Shown piece after piece: positions 11,168 to 22,559 of a DNA stretch of 64,000 nt. Both the position numbers and the translations under genes were made by a program. The first letter of the stretch is position 1, and each line of letters begins with the position of its first letter. The stretch is from the NCBI GenBank assembly GCA_944474755.1, contig OX104111.1:115264545-115328544 (forward strand), written 5' to 3'. Below the pieces are notes generated by a model. The model ran no database searches. It worked only from the letters and a program-made list of their open reading frames with translations, and was not told the DNA's origin. The stretch comes from Limnoperna fortunei (lineage: Eukaryota; Mollusca; Bivalvia; Mytilida; Modiolidae).

Positions 11168-11278
11168 GAAGAGGACAGAAAAAGGATGGATAAACTGCCA
11201 CAAATACATTGCAAAAAAAGTTTGTACAGGATCTACAGTGAAGCTAGTAATCAACAAGTAGGACAAATTGCCAGCTGA
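11168..11278 (+). CDS. Putative terminal exon, unknown protein
   Basis: An acceptor-like TTTTCTTCAG is followed directly, in phase 0, by EEDRKRMDKLPQIHCKKSLY and RIYSEASNQQVGQIAS, then TGA (36 codons). Base composition is less AT-skewed than the flanks. No family is recognised. An internal GTAGG could act as a donor, so the exon might end earlier. Confidence 0.3.
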   Translation, partial: EEDRKRMDKLPQIHCKKSLYRIYSEASNQQVGQIAS

Positions 11279-12029
11279 AGTAATGTTTACGGGAATAAGT
11301 ATATATACATGTTGTTTCCACTTTTGCGTCTATCATTTATTTATATATATTTAACATATAGACAAAAATGTTTTGCTTGTTCTTAATTTTTATGATTGGA
11401 TTAAATTTCAGAATTTATGGTATAGATGAATATGCAATAAATTTACTACATGAAAACTCTTCATTGAACACAGTGGGTTAGAGCAATAGGGCATCTTATC
11501 AGATATTTCACAATAGCAAACAATAGATCTTTAGTTCCTTTTGAAATAATGCATCAGACAAAAATAAATCAGTTAAAAAAGGATATTTCAAATTTCCTTA
11601 GTTCTATTGATGGTATGTATTCCGAAATTCTTTCCATACTGGCATTAATTCAATGGCCAACGTTGCAACTTGATTAATTTTACATTGTTACTTGCCTACC
11701 ATGAATATCAACGAAGATGAGCAATGTCTGGGTTTCTGGCAGTGTTAACATTTTAAAATTTACTTGTGTCTCAGTAAACTTAAGACATAGGTCCAAATGT
11801 CTTCTTGGGCCAATCATAGCTTATAATAATGTCCTAAATATAGCTGAAATATTGCTTGCTACACATTTAACAACAATCAGTCAATTAATCTTAGTAGCTT
11901 ATAATAAGTACTTGTCAGACGTTCACCTGTTACCTGACCTTGAACCATAATTTATGAGCCTGGGGATTATGTCAGTGCCTTGATAACCGTGGGACATATA
12001 TAGATTTTCAGTTCATTTATCTATCTGTC

Positions 12030-12434
12030 AGTCCCACCTTGGACTTTTTTTTATTCTCATCACTTGGCATCCGTCACCATTGTCGTTGTCTGTAAGCTTT
12101 TCACATTTCTTATCTTCTTGGCAGAAATGTGTATTGGGTGGTTCTTAAAAAAGTTAGAGTCTTTGGTGCTGATCAGGTATACAACATGGCTACCAGGACC
12201 CTATGGGAAAAACATATTTACAGTGTTTTCTCCGAAACTGTTCAACACATTGAAAGCAAATTATGCAGAAATGAAGCTTGGTTAGATAGATATCTTATTA
12301 TTTTGAGTTTTTGCAACATGCATAGAAAAGCATCTTTCAGAAATGGCTTCACTTAAGCATTTAATTGTAAAATTTGTAAGAAAAGTTTTTTTTTGAAAGT
12401 CAGGTGAGTGTTACAGGCTCTTGAGAGCCTCTAG
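12030..12434 (+). repeat. AGCTCACC-family repeat with intact 3' hairpin
   Basis: The left part keeps CATCACTTGGCATCCGTCA and CTTATCTTCTTGGCAGAAATG in degraded form. The right end is well preserved: CAGGTGAGTGTTACAGG leading into a 7-bp stem hairpin (AGGCTCT/AGAGCCT) at 12415-12430, then CTAG and T. The same end occurs at 46857-46860 and 48586-48589. Two frames of 73-75 codons inside (12064-12356) come from the repeat. Confidence 0.75.
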
Positions 12435-13568
12435 TTTTAATGAAGATGACTTCACATTTTCATGAAATTTGGTACATAGTTACAACTTGATGAGATCTTC
12501 TCAATGGCAAGACCCATCTGTAGGGGTGTGCTAACACTTCTAGCTTGTTTGACCTAATAACAAAGTTTGGGGGGAGATAGCTGCAGGTCGATCTTTGCCT
12601 TCAAGCTTTTTTTTTAATGAATAAGACTTCACATCTTCATGAAACACCTGATGACATTTCACTGGCACAAATGTTTGTTGGGCCTTCGTGAATTAAAAAA
12701 ATGGGGAGCATTTCCAATATGTGCCAAGCAGTACATCAGTGTTGCTGAGGGCCATTTTCTTTATAAAGAAAAACTGTAAAGAGTAACATATTGGCAAAGA
12801 AAATAAAGGAGCAGTTTAATTTGCAGATTAGAGCAACAAGCATATGAAAAAAGTATGTGTTTTATTTGAGACAATGCTCTGAATTATGGAAATACAACAG
12901 TTGTGGAGCCACATAGAAAGGTGTTATGAAAAGAAAAATGATTTCTTAGGCAAGAGCCACTAGTTACATCAAAAAAAATTTGCTGCCCTATATGAATACT
13001 AGAAAAAATCATAAATCACTGTAGAGACAATACTTGTTTGCTGTTTAAGCAGTTTGTTAAACATTTCCATTGTCTTACTCTTCTAACAAAGTAGCAGATG
13101 TTTTAGTAGTGTATGAATCTTTTAACTCTCTAGATAATCTTAAAACAGACAACAGAAAAGATTTTAATTATAATGACTTAGCAGTTGTACTGGTAGATTT
13201 TTAATCAAGACATATAAATGAGTCATCCTTATAACCCACAATCAGAGGGTAATCAAAATAAATAAGCATAATAATAATTAAAATAAATTTATTTATTATA
13301 AAAAATTGTAAGTGCAATGACTTGATAAAAATAATGTAAGGATGAAGCTTATCACAGGTAAAAAGTTGAGATTCTGCCAAGCATTTTCAAATCCATATCA
13401 GACCTCTCTCTCTACATTGCTAGTGTCAATACATTATCCTTGAGTGTGTTTAAATTATTTCATTAAAGTTAAAAGTGTATTCTGCATTTATGGAAATACT
13501 CACATGTAGTAGAATTATCATGCACATGCATTTAAAGTTGTTAATGCATCTCACATATTTGATTGTGT
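12435..13568. other. AT-rich stretch, partly repeat-derived
   Basis: The first 300 bases (TGAAATTTGGTACATAG, GACTTCACATCTTCATGAAA twice) look like another decayed dispersed repeat. The rest (12720-13568) shows no recognisable feature. Confidence 0.4.
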
Positions 13569-13808
13569 GTTTGTTTGAATGTTGTTTACTGCCACTTAAA
13601 GCAATTTTTCAGCTATATCATGGCATTCAGTTTATATTATGGGAGGAAGCCAGAATACCCAGAGAAAACCCCCAACCTTAGTTAGGAAAACTGGCAATCC
13701 TTGTCATTTCCGATTGGTGTCGAGCCCACCCAGACTGCAGTGAGACTCGAACTCCCAGTCCCAGCGTTGACAGACAATGTGATCAGTAGTAGACAAACTA
13801 CTTTAACC
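13569..13808 (-). mobile_element. tRNA-derived SINE, family 1, reverse orientation
   Basis: Read on the minus strand it runs from GTGGTTAAAGTAGTTTGTCT through a B-box-like GAGTTCGAGTCTCACTGC and the GCTGAAAAATTGC block to a CAAACAAACA tail. The first 15-20 bases of the head, including most of the A box, are missing, so it is slightly 5'-truncated. Short frames here are shadows. Confidence 0.85.
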
Positions 13809-14019
13809 ATGTTTTGAATTTAAAGTCAATAGAATTGAATATGTCAGATTGTGTTGGCAGATTTTTGATACAACTGTTCATGAATGTATATCAATAAAAA
13901 AAAATAATATACTGTCAACATATCAAGCTGCTTTAATAGAATGATTGCAGGATATATACACATTTTCTATTCTAAGATCTAACTGATATTTATAAATCTG
14001 CCCTATGGGCTTAATATTT

Positions 14020-14400
14020 TTTTATACCCCCTGCTTTAAAAGGTGTCCTGGTTCATGGTGTCCATCCGTCCGTCCGTCCGTCACACTTTCTCTTATTTGC
14101 AACTCCTCCTACACCACTGAATGGAATTTGATGAAACTTACACAGAATCTTTGTCACATAGTGCCATTGTGCAGGAGATATTAAACATTTTGATCGGAAT
14201 GATATTCGGGGTTTCCCATAGAAAAACATGGACATTGTCATTGACCTAAGGGGGTCCTCATCTCTTATCTGCAACTCCTCCTACACCACTGAATGGAATT
14301 TGTTGAAACTTACACAGAATCCTTGTAACATAGTGCCATTGTGCAGGAGATATTTATTATTTTGATCGGAATGATATTTGGGGTAATTTCATATGGCGTT
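14020..14400. repeat. Dispersed repeat (TATACCCCCTGC family)
   Basis: Starts TATACCCCCTGCTTTAAAAG and then GTCCATCCGTCCGTCCGTC. Two tandem copies follow of a unit containing GCAACTCCTCCTACACCACT, GAATGGAATTTGATGAAACT and AGTGCCATTGTGCAGGAGAT, starting near 14099 and 14272 (about 175 bp). The same units occur at 22560-22990. Non-coding. Confidence 0.8.
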
Positions 14401-14717
14401 TTTTTGCTAATTTTAGAAATTTATTGTATGATGTAAGCTATTTTCAATCTGTGGACCACTTACTACTTCCTGATTGACATGCATATCCAGGCTTTCAAGC
14501 GGCCCTAAAAATTCCAAATTTTCCTTATTTTTTATCATCATCCATAAATTTCCTTATTTTTTCTGAACTTTAAAAAGCCCTTATAAATCATGAAAAATCC
14601 TACATTTTGAAATTAATATATTAAAAATTCTTTAAGCTATAATTTATTGTAAAAGGTCAAGTATTTACATGTTTTAGAATACAGTTAACTCACTTTCTAG
14701 TGTTAGTATACTTCCAG

Positions 14718-14846
14718 GAACTTGTGTTATTACCAGATGCCAGCTCAACAGACATGAACAGTTCTACATTCATCAGATATCCAAAAGAACAAATTGCAGG
14801 AATAAAATTGGATCATCTGTTGCTGAATGTGTCTGTTGATGGCTGA
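14718..14846 (+). CDS. Putative terminal exon, unknown protein
   Basis: An acceptor-like TATACTTCCAG precedes an in-phase frame reading ELVLLPDASSTDMNSSTFIR, then YPKEQIAGIKLDHLLLNVSV, DG and TGA (42 codons). The composition, balanced between charged, polar and hydrophobic residues, is more protein-like than the surrounding AT-rich DNA. It is not part of any repeat seen elsewhere in the window. No family is recognised. GCAGGAATA inside is a weak alternative acceptor. Confidence 0.35.
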   Translation, partial: ELVLLPDASSTDMNSSTFIRYPKEQIAGIKLDHLLLNVSVDG

Positions 14847-15151
14847 TGAAATAGTGTTGTTGGTAAGAAGTTCTTTTTGTATGTGTTTAGTCCCTGTAGG
14901 TGAGTATATATATCAACCTATAGTGCATTTGTGATAATTTAATGTAACTAACATCCCTTATTTTCAACAAAATGCCCTAAAAAATCCTTAAAATTGCCCT
15001 TATTTTAAGGGAAAAGTGCCCTAAATTTATCCCTTATTTTTTGTCAAAAGGTGCTTGAAAGCCTGATATGCCCTTAAAATTTCTGTGAAACATTTTCTTT
15101 CTTCCATAGTTATTTCAATAAGATTATTATGTCACAAACTAATAATTATAG

Positions 15152-15319
15152 GATAATTAATTGGACGGAGTGAATATCCAAAATATGATCACGAGTGCCG
15201 CATAACGCATCTGATTAAACGAGTGCGCGGAACTTGTTCCGCGCACAAGTTTAATCTGATGCTTTATGCGGCACAAGTGATCATATTTTGGATATTCATG
15301 ATGCCCAATTGATTATCCT
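15152..15319. repeat. Long palindrome (168 bp)
   Basis: The left arm begins GGATAATTAATTGGACGGAG and the right arm ends CCCAATTGATTATCC. Inside, GAATATCCAAAATATGATCAC, a GTGCCGCATAA block and TGCGCGGAAC pair with their complements around a minimal loop near 15236. Mismatches are few. This is a fold-back unit flanked by AT-rich DNA (TTATA before, TATTTATTATATA after). Confidence 0.85.
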
Positions 15320-15483
15320 ATTTATTATATAGATCAAAATTGTTTTCTTAAAATTGTAATGCTTAATCCTAAATTTTATAAACGGCCAATAAATGTCTGT
15401 ATAGTACAAAACCAACAGACATTTTTGGCGGGAAAAAACCCGAGTGAAAATAAACGATAGTTTTCACATGTGATTTACCCAGA

Positions 15484-15890
15484 TTTCTCTAATTTTGACG
15501 TAATATTCCAACCGCTTGACCGGTGTGGAAAAAATATTTCTCGTCACTAGTGAATTTGTTGTTCTCATCAGTTGATTGGTTAAAAATAATAACGTCACAA
15601 TAAGAACTCATGACGTAATAAACAAAACACCTTCCATTTACCGCGTATTCAAGTCATGAACGTAAAATTGGGGTTGGGAGAATTTGTACTTCCTTTCGCA
15701 AATTTACTACTTTTTAAAATTAGAGAAACAGAATCTTACATTAGTACTCTTGGATTATCGGATTTCTCCAATCTCAATAGTTAAATTATGGAATTTTAAA
15801 AATTTTAAAATTCCATAATTTAACTATCTCGATTGGAGAAATCTGATAATCCACTCGTACCAATGTAAGATCCTATATTTCTGTCACTTG
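15484..15890. repeat. Fold-back dispersed repeat, copy 2 (uninterrupted)
   Basis: Homologous to 4335-5035. The left half runs from TCTCTAATTTTGACG to AAATTAGAGAAAC, itself a short inverted pair. The right half (about 15729-15874) is a near-perfect palindrome with 70-nt arms centred on TTTTAAAAATTTTAAAA. At the point where copy 1 carries a SINE this copy reads GGTTAAAAATAATAACGTCA, so it is the empty site. Confidence 0.85.
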
Positions 15891-16276
15891 GAAAATTCGA
15901 TATTTCATCTCTGTCTATATAATCAAGTCCATGCTTATTGATTTGCAGCATTTAATATTACTTTTCATAGTTTATTTGTATCATTGAACTGGTTTATATT
16001 GTATCATCTGACTATGCAATTAAAATCAAATCAATAATGTTAATGCAATTAGATAAAGATACAATTTGTACACCTTACATCAGCAAAATCGATATTCTAT
16101 ATAGGAAATCAGTGGAGTTTAATTTGTCATAAAAGGTTATTTTATCATTTTAATGTCAATGTGCATTTCATTTATTTAATAAGATAAGGTGCACAAAAAT
16201 GAAATTTAAGATAAAAAGAACTGAATATATTGATTGTCAACCTATGCTTAATCGTCTTTTGATATATTTTATTCAG

Positions 16277-16464
16277 GATTCTCACTGCAGGCAGGGTGTA
16301 CTCGACTCCAATCTTAATTGACAAGGATTGCCAGTTTTCCTACTGCAGGTCGGGGGTTTTCTCCGGGTTCTCCGGCTTCCTCCCCCACTAAAAACTGGAC
16401 GCCATGATACAGCTGAAAAATTGCTGAAATTGGCGTTAAACACCATCAAACAAACAAACAAAAC
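16277..16464 (+). mobile_element. 5'-truncated family-1 SINE with 13-bp target duplication
   Basis: The copy starts within the B box (GATTCTCACTGCAGGCAGGG) and runs to the CAAACAAACA tail. ATATTTTATTCAG occurs exactly at 16264-16276 and again at 16465-16477. The precise duplication shows this was inserted as a truncated copy, not broken later. Without the pol III promoter it cannot be a source copy. Confidence 0.95.
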
Positions 16465-16499
16465 ATATTTTATTCAGTATTAAAACATTAAAAGATGTC

Positions 16500-16625
16500 G
16501 AAGTCTGAAATTTGTTATTCCCCCACTTGTCTGTCCGTTCATCCGTTCATATATGGTTTATGGAGGATAATTCAGAAATCTTGCATCCGATTTGAATGAA
16601 CGTTTCAGGCTATGACTATCATTTT
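16500..16625. repeat. Fragment of the ATACCCCC-type repeat
   Basis: TTATTCCCCCACTTGTCTG, GGTTTATGGAGGATAAT and CATCCGATTTGAATGAA match the 7996-8739 family. Only one partial monomer is left. Confidence 0.6.
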
Positions 16626-17112
16626 TCCCGTATATGTGTAGCTTTGGTCTGAAAATGGGTATGGGTGTGCAGCCTAAAAAAGGGTTTACCCACCCCAACC
16701 CCATTCATATGTTCGTCAAAAACAGTAAAAAGTTCTCCCATTCATATATACTTTTATGGTTTGATTGAAATATTTGTACTTAAAAATAGCAAGTCTAATA
16801 ACATAAATCCCTATTAAGGGATCCATCAAAATTTATTGATGCATGTGACCAGTGCAAATGATAGTGGGACATGTACTTTTTTCAAAGTTTGAAGTAGTTA
16901 GATCTAATATTTTTCCATTATCGAAAGACATTGGACGTGCAACCTTTAAACAATGTCCATAAGACAAAAAATATTCAGTTAATTCAGTAGAATGCACTTG
17001 TAAAAGTATTTTTAGGTAGACATGGTCATTATGATATAACAAAGTGTTACTTATTTACTCAAGAAGAAGATATACATGTTTTAAGAAACTTTCAAACATC
17101 TACTTTCTTAAC

Positions 17113-17128
17113 GGGGGGGGGGGGGGGG
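17113..17128 (+). repeat. Poly-G run
   Basis: A run of 16 or so consecutive G bases in otherwise AT-rich DNA. It could form a G-quadruplex and may vary in length between individuals or reads. Confidence 0.9.
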
Positions 17129-19150
17129 AATTAATTGTCACCACATTTAGACATTATGCATATAAAGCCTGGTCATATTATGTGGAATTAGCATGGGACA
17201 AACTGTTTTATCACAGCAATAACCATTGGACCGCAAGATTTGTTCATTGCTGTTTCCATTTTACACTGGTCCCATGCTTCAATAAATTTTAACCAGTCCC
17301 TACCTATCAGCCATGGCATTTGTCCAGTTGAGGTTAAGTTTTGATATTGTTTTTATCACACAGGTCTTGTTGTCTTATTTTTGATGTTCATCCCATCAAC
17401 ACTGTGTTCCTATGCTCACAATTTATACCCCTTTTGAATAATTTTCTGTCTTATATGTACAATCAAATTCATTATCCTTTCAAGTTATACCATTTAATCC
17501 TATCTGCCTTTGCCTACAAAGCCTTTAATGCAAATGTGGTCATAAGCTACTTTAAGCCCCTAAATAGGGGTTTTATATTTTAAATAGCTAAAATAAGGAA
17601 TTAATTTCATCTATGATTCAAGGTAATAACAAAATAGCAAACAGCAAGGGAACTTCAAAAACACATCTACACATCAGTCGGAGAAATCAAATAAAAATAA
17701 CTGTATTGTCACCATGTTTGGAGTTCTTGAAGTAAATATCTTAAATTTTTACCGGTGCCCTCTCGTTCTTTGATGGAGTTTCCAACCACATGCACCACAG
17801 GTACAAGAAGCCATCCCTAGCCTATTTGCAGCCTCCACATGAAATAAAAGAGTATAGCTACATGATTACAGGTCCCTGCTAGCCTAAAAGCAATATATAT
17901 TTATTTTTCATTTTTTGTTCAGTAATTATGTAGGAGATAATTTCTTCCGGATGTGATATTCAGCTAACAGGGCAATTTTTTTCCACCCTTCATTTGAATT
18001 TCAATAAGAATTTTATTGATGAATAATATTTCACATACATCATATCTGTAATATTATTATATAAATAATATTTCACAGCAGAAGAAATTACCCATTACAA
18101 TTATCCTGCCATTTAAAATGATTGTTACATAATCATACATGTATATGAATATTGCTCAAAATACAAGTATATTACAGTTTTCTATCATTTTAGAAATTAG
18201 AACACTCTACATCGTGTTTTATATAACTAATTGTTCTAGGTATGAACACAGTCATGAAACTTAAAGCTGTTACAACTATAATGTATATATATTTCAAATA
18301 AGATATAGTTCATCGTTTTTTATGGATATAGGTACTGCAGCCTGCATCCTTTTGTTGACAACACTTTTGTTTTAGTACATTTTACACAATAATGCAAACA
18401 AGGGTATAACTTAGTATGTAGTAATAAGCATACATTGGAGCAACAAACCAGTTCAACATTACATGCACTTTGAGAAATATAACTTTGTTATGTTCAACTC
18501 TTGTTTTACAAAAGGCTGCTTGTGCCTTGACCATTATATGTGCAAATTTTATTCTTCCCTGTTAAACCTTTATTATTTTGACTTGCATCATTATGGATGT
18601 TCCCAATTTCAGAGCATGTAAATTGTAGACAATTGTGCTAGCTTTAGGACATCCACAACACATCAGATTGTATTGACTTACATGTAAATCAATACAGCAT
18701 CTTGTTTGTGCTTAACAAAGCGATATTACGATTTTGGGGTAATGTATGCAGAGTTAAGGGTGGGTGGGGGGTTGTGGTAGGTGAACTAGAAAGTTTTAAT
18801 GCACTAAAAAACACAAAGCGGCAAGTTCATTTTTAGTCTCATCCTCGCTCAAACTATGCATGGTAAGAAAATCTCGTAGCACATCCACTTCCCATGTTTA
18901 AACTCGTAAAGACGAATTTCTCTGTCACCAGGATCCATTGTATGATTTAAGAGGTATAAAATATAATAAAATTAATTATAAAACTTGTAAAAAACTAATT
19001 TATTTTCTGTAAAAATTGTTAGGAAAACATCGTCGACATCACTCGTCTTCATTGGCAGCCATATTGTTTATTGCAGCTATCGGCCATGATGCTAAGTGCT
19101 GACTGGTGTATAATAAATGAATTATACTTTCATAATTACAAAATGAAAAT
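17129..19150. other. AT-rich non-coding stretch
   Basis: No repeat boundary or exon is convincing. Frames at 17044-17292 and 17341-17583 lack motifs. A G-rich cluster (AAGGGTGGGTGGGGGGTTGTGG) of G-quadruplex type lies near 18757-18780, split here only for description. Confidence 0.4.
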
Positions 19151-19154
19151 GTGA

Positions 19155-19545
19155 TTTTTATGCCCCGCCACACAAAGTGGCGGGGTATTATGTTATACCC
19201 TCCGTATGGATATGAGTGTCTCTGTCTGTCCATCTGTCTCTCCGTGCTTTGGTGGTTTCTAGATGATAACTTGAAAAAACAGCAATAGCAACAGATTTTG
19301 TTTCAACTGCACAGCTGTTAAGTACTATAAAATGAAGATCAGGTTGAATTTTCAGAACAATCCCATTTGTTGGTTTTAAGTTGTGCCAATTTAAAAATAA
19401 TTTTAATAGATCTAAGGTCAAGATAAAAATTGTCTTCTGAGATGCTCTGCTCCTCCTATAGGCCGATTTGTAATTCAATAATATGTGTTTATGAATATTA
19501 AAAAACAATGCAACCTGGCAGGGTATCATTTAATTTCCCATTTTT
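19155..19545 (+). repeat. GCCCCGCCAC-family repeat with terminal hairpin
   Basis: The left end forms a strong hairpin, GCCCCGCCAC...GTGGCGGGG, at 19162-19186, followed by TATTATGTTATACCCTCC and a GTCTGTCCATCTGTC block. The internal GATGATAACTTGAA, GCACAGCTGTTAAG and AATGAAGATCAGGTT blocks follow. The right end is GGCAGGGTATCATTTAAT. Two minus frames (19039-19529) are shadows. Confidence 0.85.
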
Positions 19546-19554
19546 TGCTTTCAG

Positions 19555-19640
19555 GTGACAAGGCACAATATGAACAGAAATGCAGCTTCTCACTGACAGT
19601 ACCATCGGTATTTAGTGCAGATTCAGGATCTTTTGACTGA
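19555..19640 (+). CDS. Putative terminal exon, unknown protein
   Basis: TTTTTTGCTTTCAG is a strong acceptor. The frame that stays open starts in phase 2: DKAQYEQKCSFSLTVPSVFS then ADSGSFD and TGA. It begins directly after the end of the preceding repeat. The protein is unrecognised. The clean pyrimidine tract is the main support. Confidence 0.35.
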
Positions 19641-19735
19641 AGAAGCAGCCATTGGTAAATTTGTAAATAAAACAAGGAAATTATTGTTATGTAAAGAAAA
19701 CAGATATTACACTGACCATGCTTTAGCTTATGGGG

Positions 19736-20003
19736 GCCGCAGTGGCTGAGTGGTTAAGGTAGTTCGTCTACTATTGATCACATGGTCTGTCAACACTGAG
19801 ATTGCGGGTTCGATTCTCAGTGCAGGCAGAGTGTACTAGACTCCAATCTTAATTGACAAGGATTGCCAGTTTTCCTACAGCAGGTCGGGGGTTCTCTCCG
19901 GGTACTCCAGCTTCCTCCCCCAATAAAAACTGTACGCCATGATATAGCTGAAAAATTGCTGAAAGTGGCATTAAAACACCATTCAAACAAACAAACAAAC
20001 AAA
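19736..20003 (+). mobile_element. tRNA-derived SINE, family 1, with 15-bp target duplication
   Basis: Complete head (GGCTGAGTGG A-box, GGTTCGATTCT B-box), body and a (CAAA)n tail. CTTTAGCTTATGGGG lies at 19721-19735 and again at 20004-20018, giving a 15-bp duplication. The first Gs of the SINE overlap the duplication, so the left edge is uncertain by a few bases. Both promoter boxes are intact and the copy looks young. Confidence 0.95.
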
Positions 20004-20583
20004 CTTTAGCTTATGGGGATCTATATATATATATATATGATAATGAGATTATAAAAAACTAGTTATAAATTGTGTTTTCTGACGACATGTCCTAAACTGC
20101 AATATTCTTTATTAAAAAAATGAATGACACAAATAGGAACAAAAACTTGTTAACTATAAATGAGCATATGATTATACATGAAGACCCAGATGTTCTGAAA
20201 ACCACAAACGAAATAAAGACAGTAATGTTCTGGAAATCCTGGAAGTGTTATTTATCTATACAAAATGTTGCTAATAAGTATTGTAAATATTTTTTTTATC
20301 CTGACAAGTGTAATTTCTAAGCTTTAAATAATTTCTTTAGCCTGTACTATGAATACTGAAAAAATGTGACCACAATTTATATTGTGTGTCAGGGTAGGCT
20401 TTATTATCAAAACAAATGTCTGTATTTCTAATATTTTTAGATATGTATCCCTTTGGCAATAAAATAAAAGTGCTATAGTCACATCAAACGATTTCTTTTC
20501 AGCCTTTAGTGCTGAAATAAAAACCTCTTTATAGTGCCAGGTTCATGATGCAATGTTTTGTTCTATTACATATTCCACAGCAG

Positions 20584-20727
20584 GCAAGAAAAGATCATCA
20601 GACAGTTACATAAATATTTTGAAGCCATACAAAAAACAGGAATGAAACTGGCGAATTGTCAAGATATGATTACAAATTCAGATTCAACCAGACTTATTCA
20701 GCATGATGCAATAAGAAAAAACCCACA
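20584..20727 (+). CDS. Putative internal exon, unknown helical protein
   Basis: The left edge is TATTCCACAG (20580) or the next CAG (20583). The right edge is a near-consensus donor ACA/GTGAGTAAG at 20727/20728. The only open frame covers the whole interval: QEKIIRQLHKYFEAIQKTGM, then KLANCQDMITNSDSTRLIQH and DAIRKNP. It ends in phase 2. The peptide is polar and mostly helix-forming, and is not shared with any repeat in the window. I do not recognise the family. Of the candidate exons this has the best pair of splice signals. Confidence 0.5.
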
Positions 20728-20796
20728 GTGAGTAAGGAATTGTTGATATGAAAAGATAATTTAGTAGGGATAGAATTATAGATTATTTACGTTTTT

Positions 20797-21440
20797 AGCT
20801 CACCTGAAAGGGTCAGGTTAGCTATTGATATCACTTTGCTTCTGTCGTCATCTGCGGCGGCATCTGTAAACTTTTTACATTTTAATCTTCTTCTCTGAAA
20901 CCACTTGGCCAATTGAAAACCACTTGGCCAATTGAAACCAAAATTAGCCATAATGTTCATTGGATTGACCTTTACAAAGTTTGTGTTTTTCATTTGGATT
21001 GGTAAACCAATATGGCCACCACCGCAAGACTTAGTTTAACATAGGACCCTATGGGGAAAAAGTTTAAAAGGGCTTCTTCTCTAAAACTGTTTACCCAATC
21101 AAAATAAAACTTACTAGCAATATTGTTTGGATGGTCCTCTATAAAGTTTGTGTTTTTTATGGCGATTGGAAATTCAAAAGGGCTGCCACCACAGGACTTA
21201 GTTTAACATGGGACCCTATAGGAAAAAGTTTTAAAAGGCTTCTTCTCTGAAACAGGTTAATCAATGGAAACAAAAACTTACTAGCAATATTGTTTGTATG
21301 GTCCTTTATACAGTTTGTGTTTTTTATGGCAATTGGAAATTCAAAATGGCCACCACCCCAGGCCTTGGTTTAACATTGAACCCTATGGGAAAAAGGTTAA
21401 AAAAGGCATCTTCTCTGAAACCGTTTAACCAATTGAAAGT
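20797..21440 (+). repeat. AGCTCACC-family repeat with ~160-bp core monomers
   Basis: Begins AGCTCACCTGAAAGGGTCAG (hairpin partly lost), then CTTCTGTCGTCATC and tandem monomers each with GGCTTCTTCTCTGAAAC, AACTTACTAGCAATATTG, GGATGGTCCTCTATAAAG and a CCACCACAGGACTTAG block. Close relatives lie at 47278-48060 and 63373-64000. No 3' hairpin end is seen here. Frames inside are shadows. Confidence 0.85.
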
Positions 21441-22240
21441 GAAGTAGCTTCTGACCAATCAAAATCATGCACATGAACAAAAACACAAGGTTTAAACAAA
21501 CATGTGAATTCTTCAATAATTTGGATTGTTATGGACAAAAATTAATCATGTAGCTTATATTTAAATGGGCAGCAAAAACAATAAGGCGTCTTGAACAGAA
21601 GAACACTAATGCACACTCCTCTGATTTAGTTGCGTCATCCAATCTAAAAACCTTAAACTCTAATGATGTTATGGTCACCTAACAACTACATGCGGACTGG
21701 ATGTTGAATATGAAACAATGGAGAGTCTATAGGATATCACAAAGTGAAAGTTGTTGGTTTACAAAGGAAATAGGTACTTTTATGCAGTTTTAGGAAAGCC
21801 TGTGTGACCTTTTCACTCATGATAGAAATTTGATGTGTTATAAAATAAAAATTTCTATCAATGGTGGAAGATAACTTGGTCTTTTCCAAAAACATATGTA
21901 TTTCGTCCATATCTATAACTTGACATTAATTGAGTAGGCAAGTGTCAGTAAATGATTCTTTAGTCTTTAGGGACCCCTTGAGAGGGGGACAACATTTTTT
22001 ACTCCAGAAAAGAATCATGCAGTCCTGAGCAAGGCTTATATGGGGAAAAAGGGATTAAGCATATTCTATTTTTAGACCAAACATCATTTACAACCCCCTT
22101 AACCTACATAAATGAAGTGGATGGTTATTTATCCATTTACTTTTCAAAGAAGTGCAAAATGCAGCCATTAAAGATTTAAAAGCTCTACTAATGTAATATT
22201 ACAACAATATTAAAAAATTTCTATACAGAATCAGTAATGA
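21441..22240. other. AT-rich non-coding stretch
   Basis: No feature recognised. From 22240 to 22335 a degenerate family-1 SINE tail may be present (CTCCTGCCTCCTCCCC, GATGATGTAGC, AAAAATTGCTTTAATAAGTG). Confidence 0.4.
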
Positions 22241-22559
22241 CTATGGTTCTCCTGCCTCCTCCCCAAATAAAAGCTTAATTTGATGATGTAGCAAAAAATT
22301 GCTTTAATAAGTGCCAAAAATCCCCATTTAAACAAATAAAATATATGTGACTCACTGATACATGTTATTTGCAAAAGTTTCACTCAACATCGGCTTGTAT
22401 AATTAGAGGAATGAGACCCACAAAACCAGTTCTTGTCATACATATTCATAGTGGTGTACATGTTACATTGTATTTGTCTATATTATTCCTTTGATATATT
22501 GGTAAGTTTCACTTAGTTGAAATAGGTTCAGTTGTACATTTATTAAACCAAAGACTTGA

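Noticed and set aside
20120..20320. 66-codon + frame with HEDPDVLKTTNEIKTVMFWK
   Set aside because: The composition is suggestive of an old LINE or exon fragment, but I see no splice site, motif or second copy to support a call.
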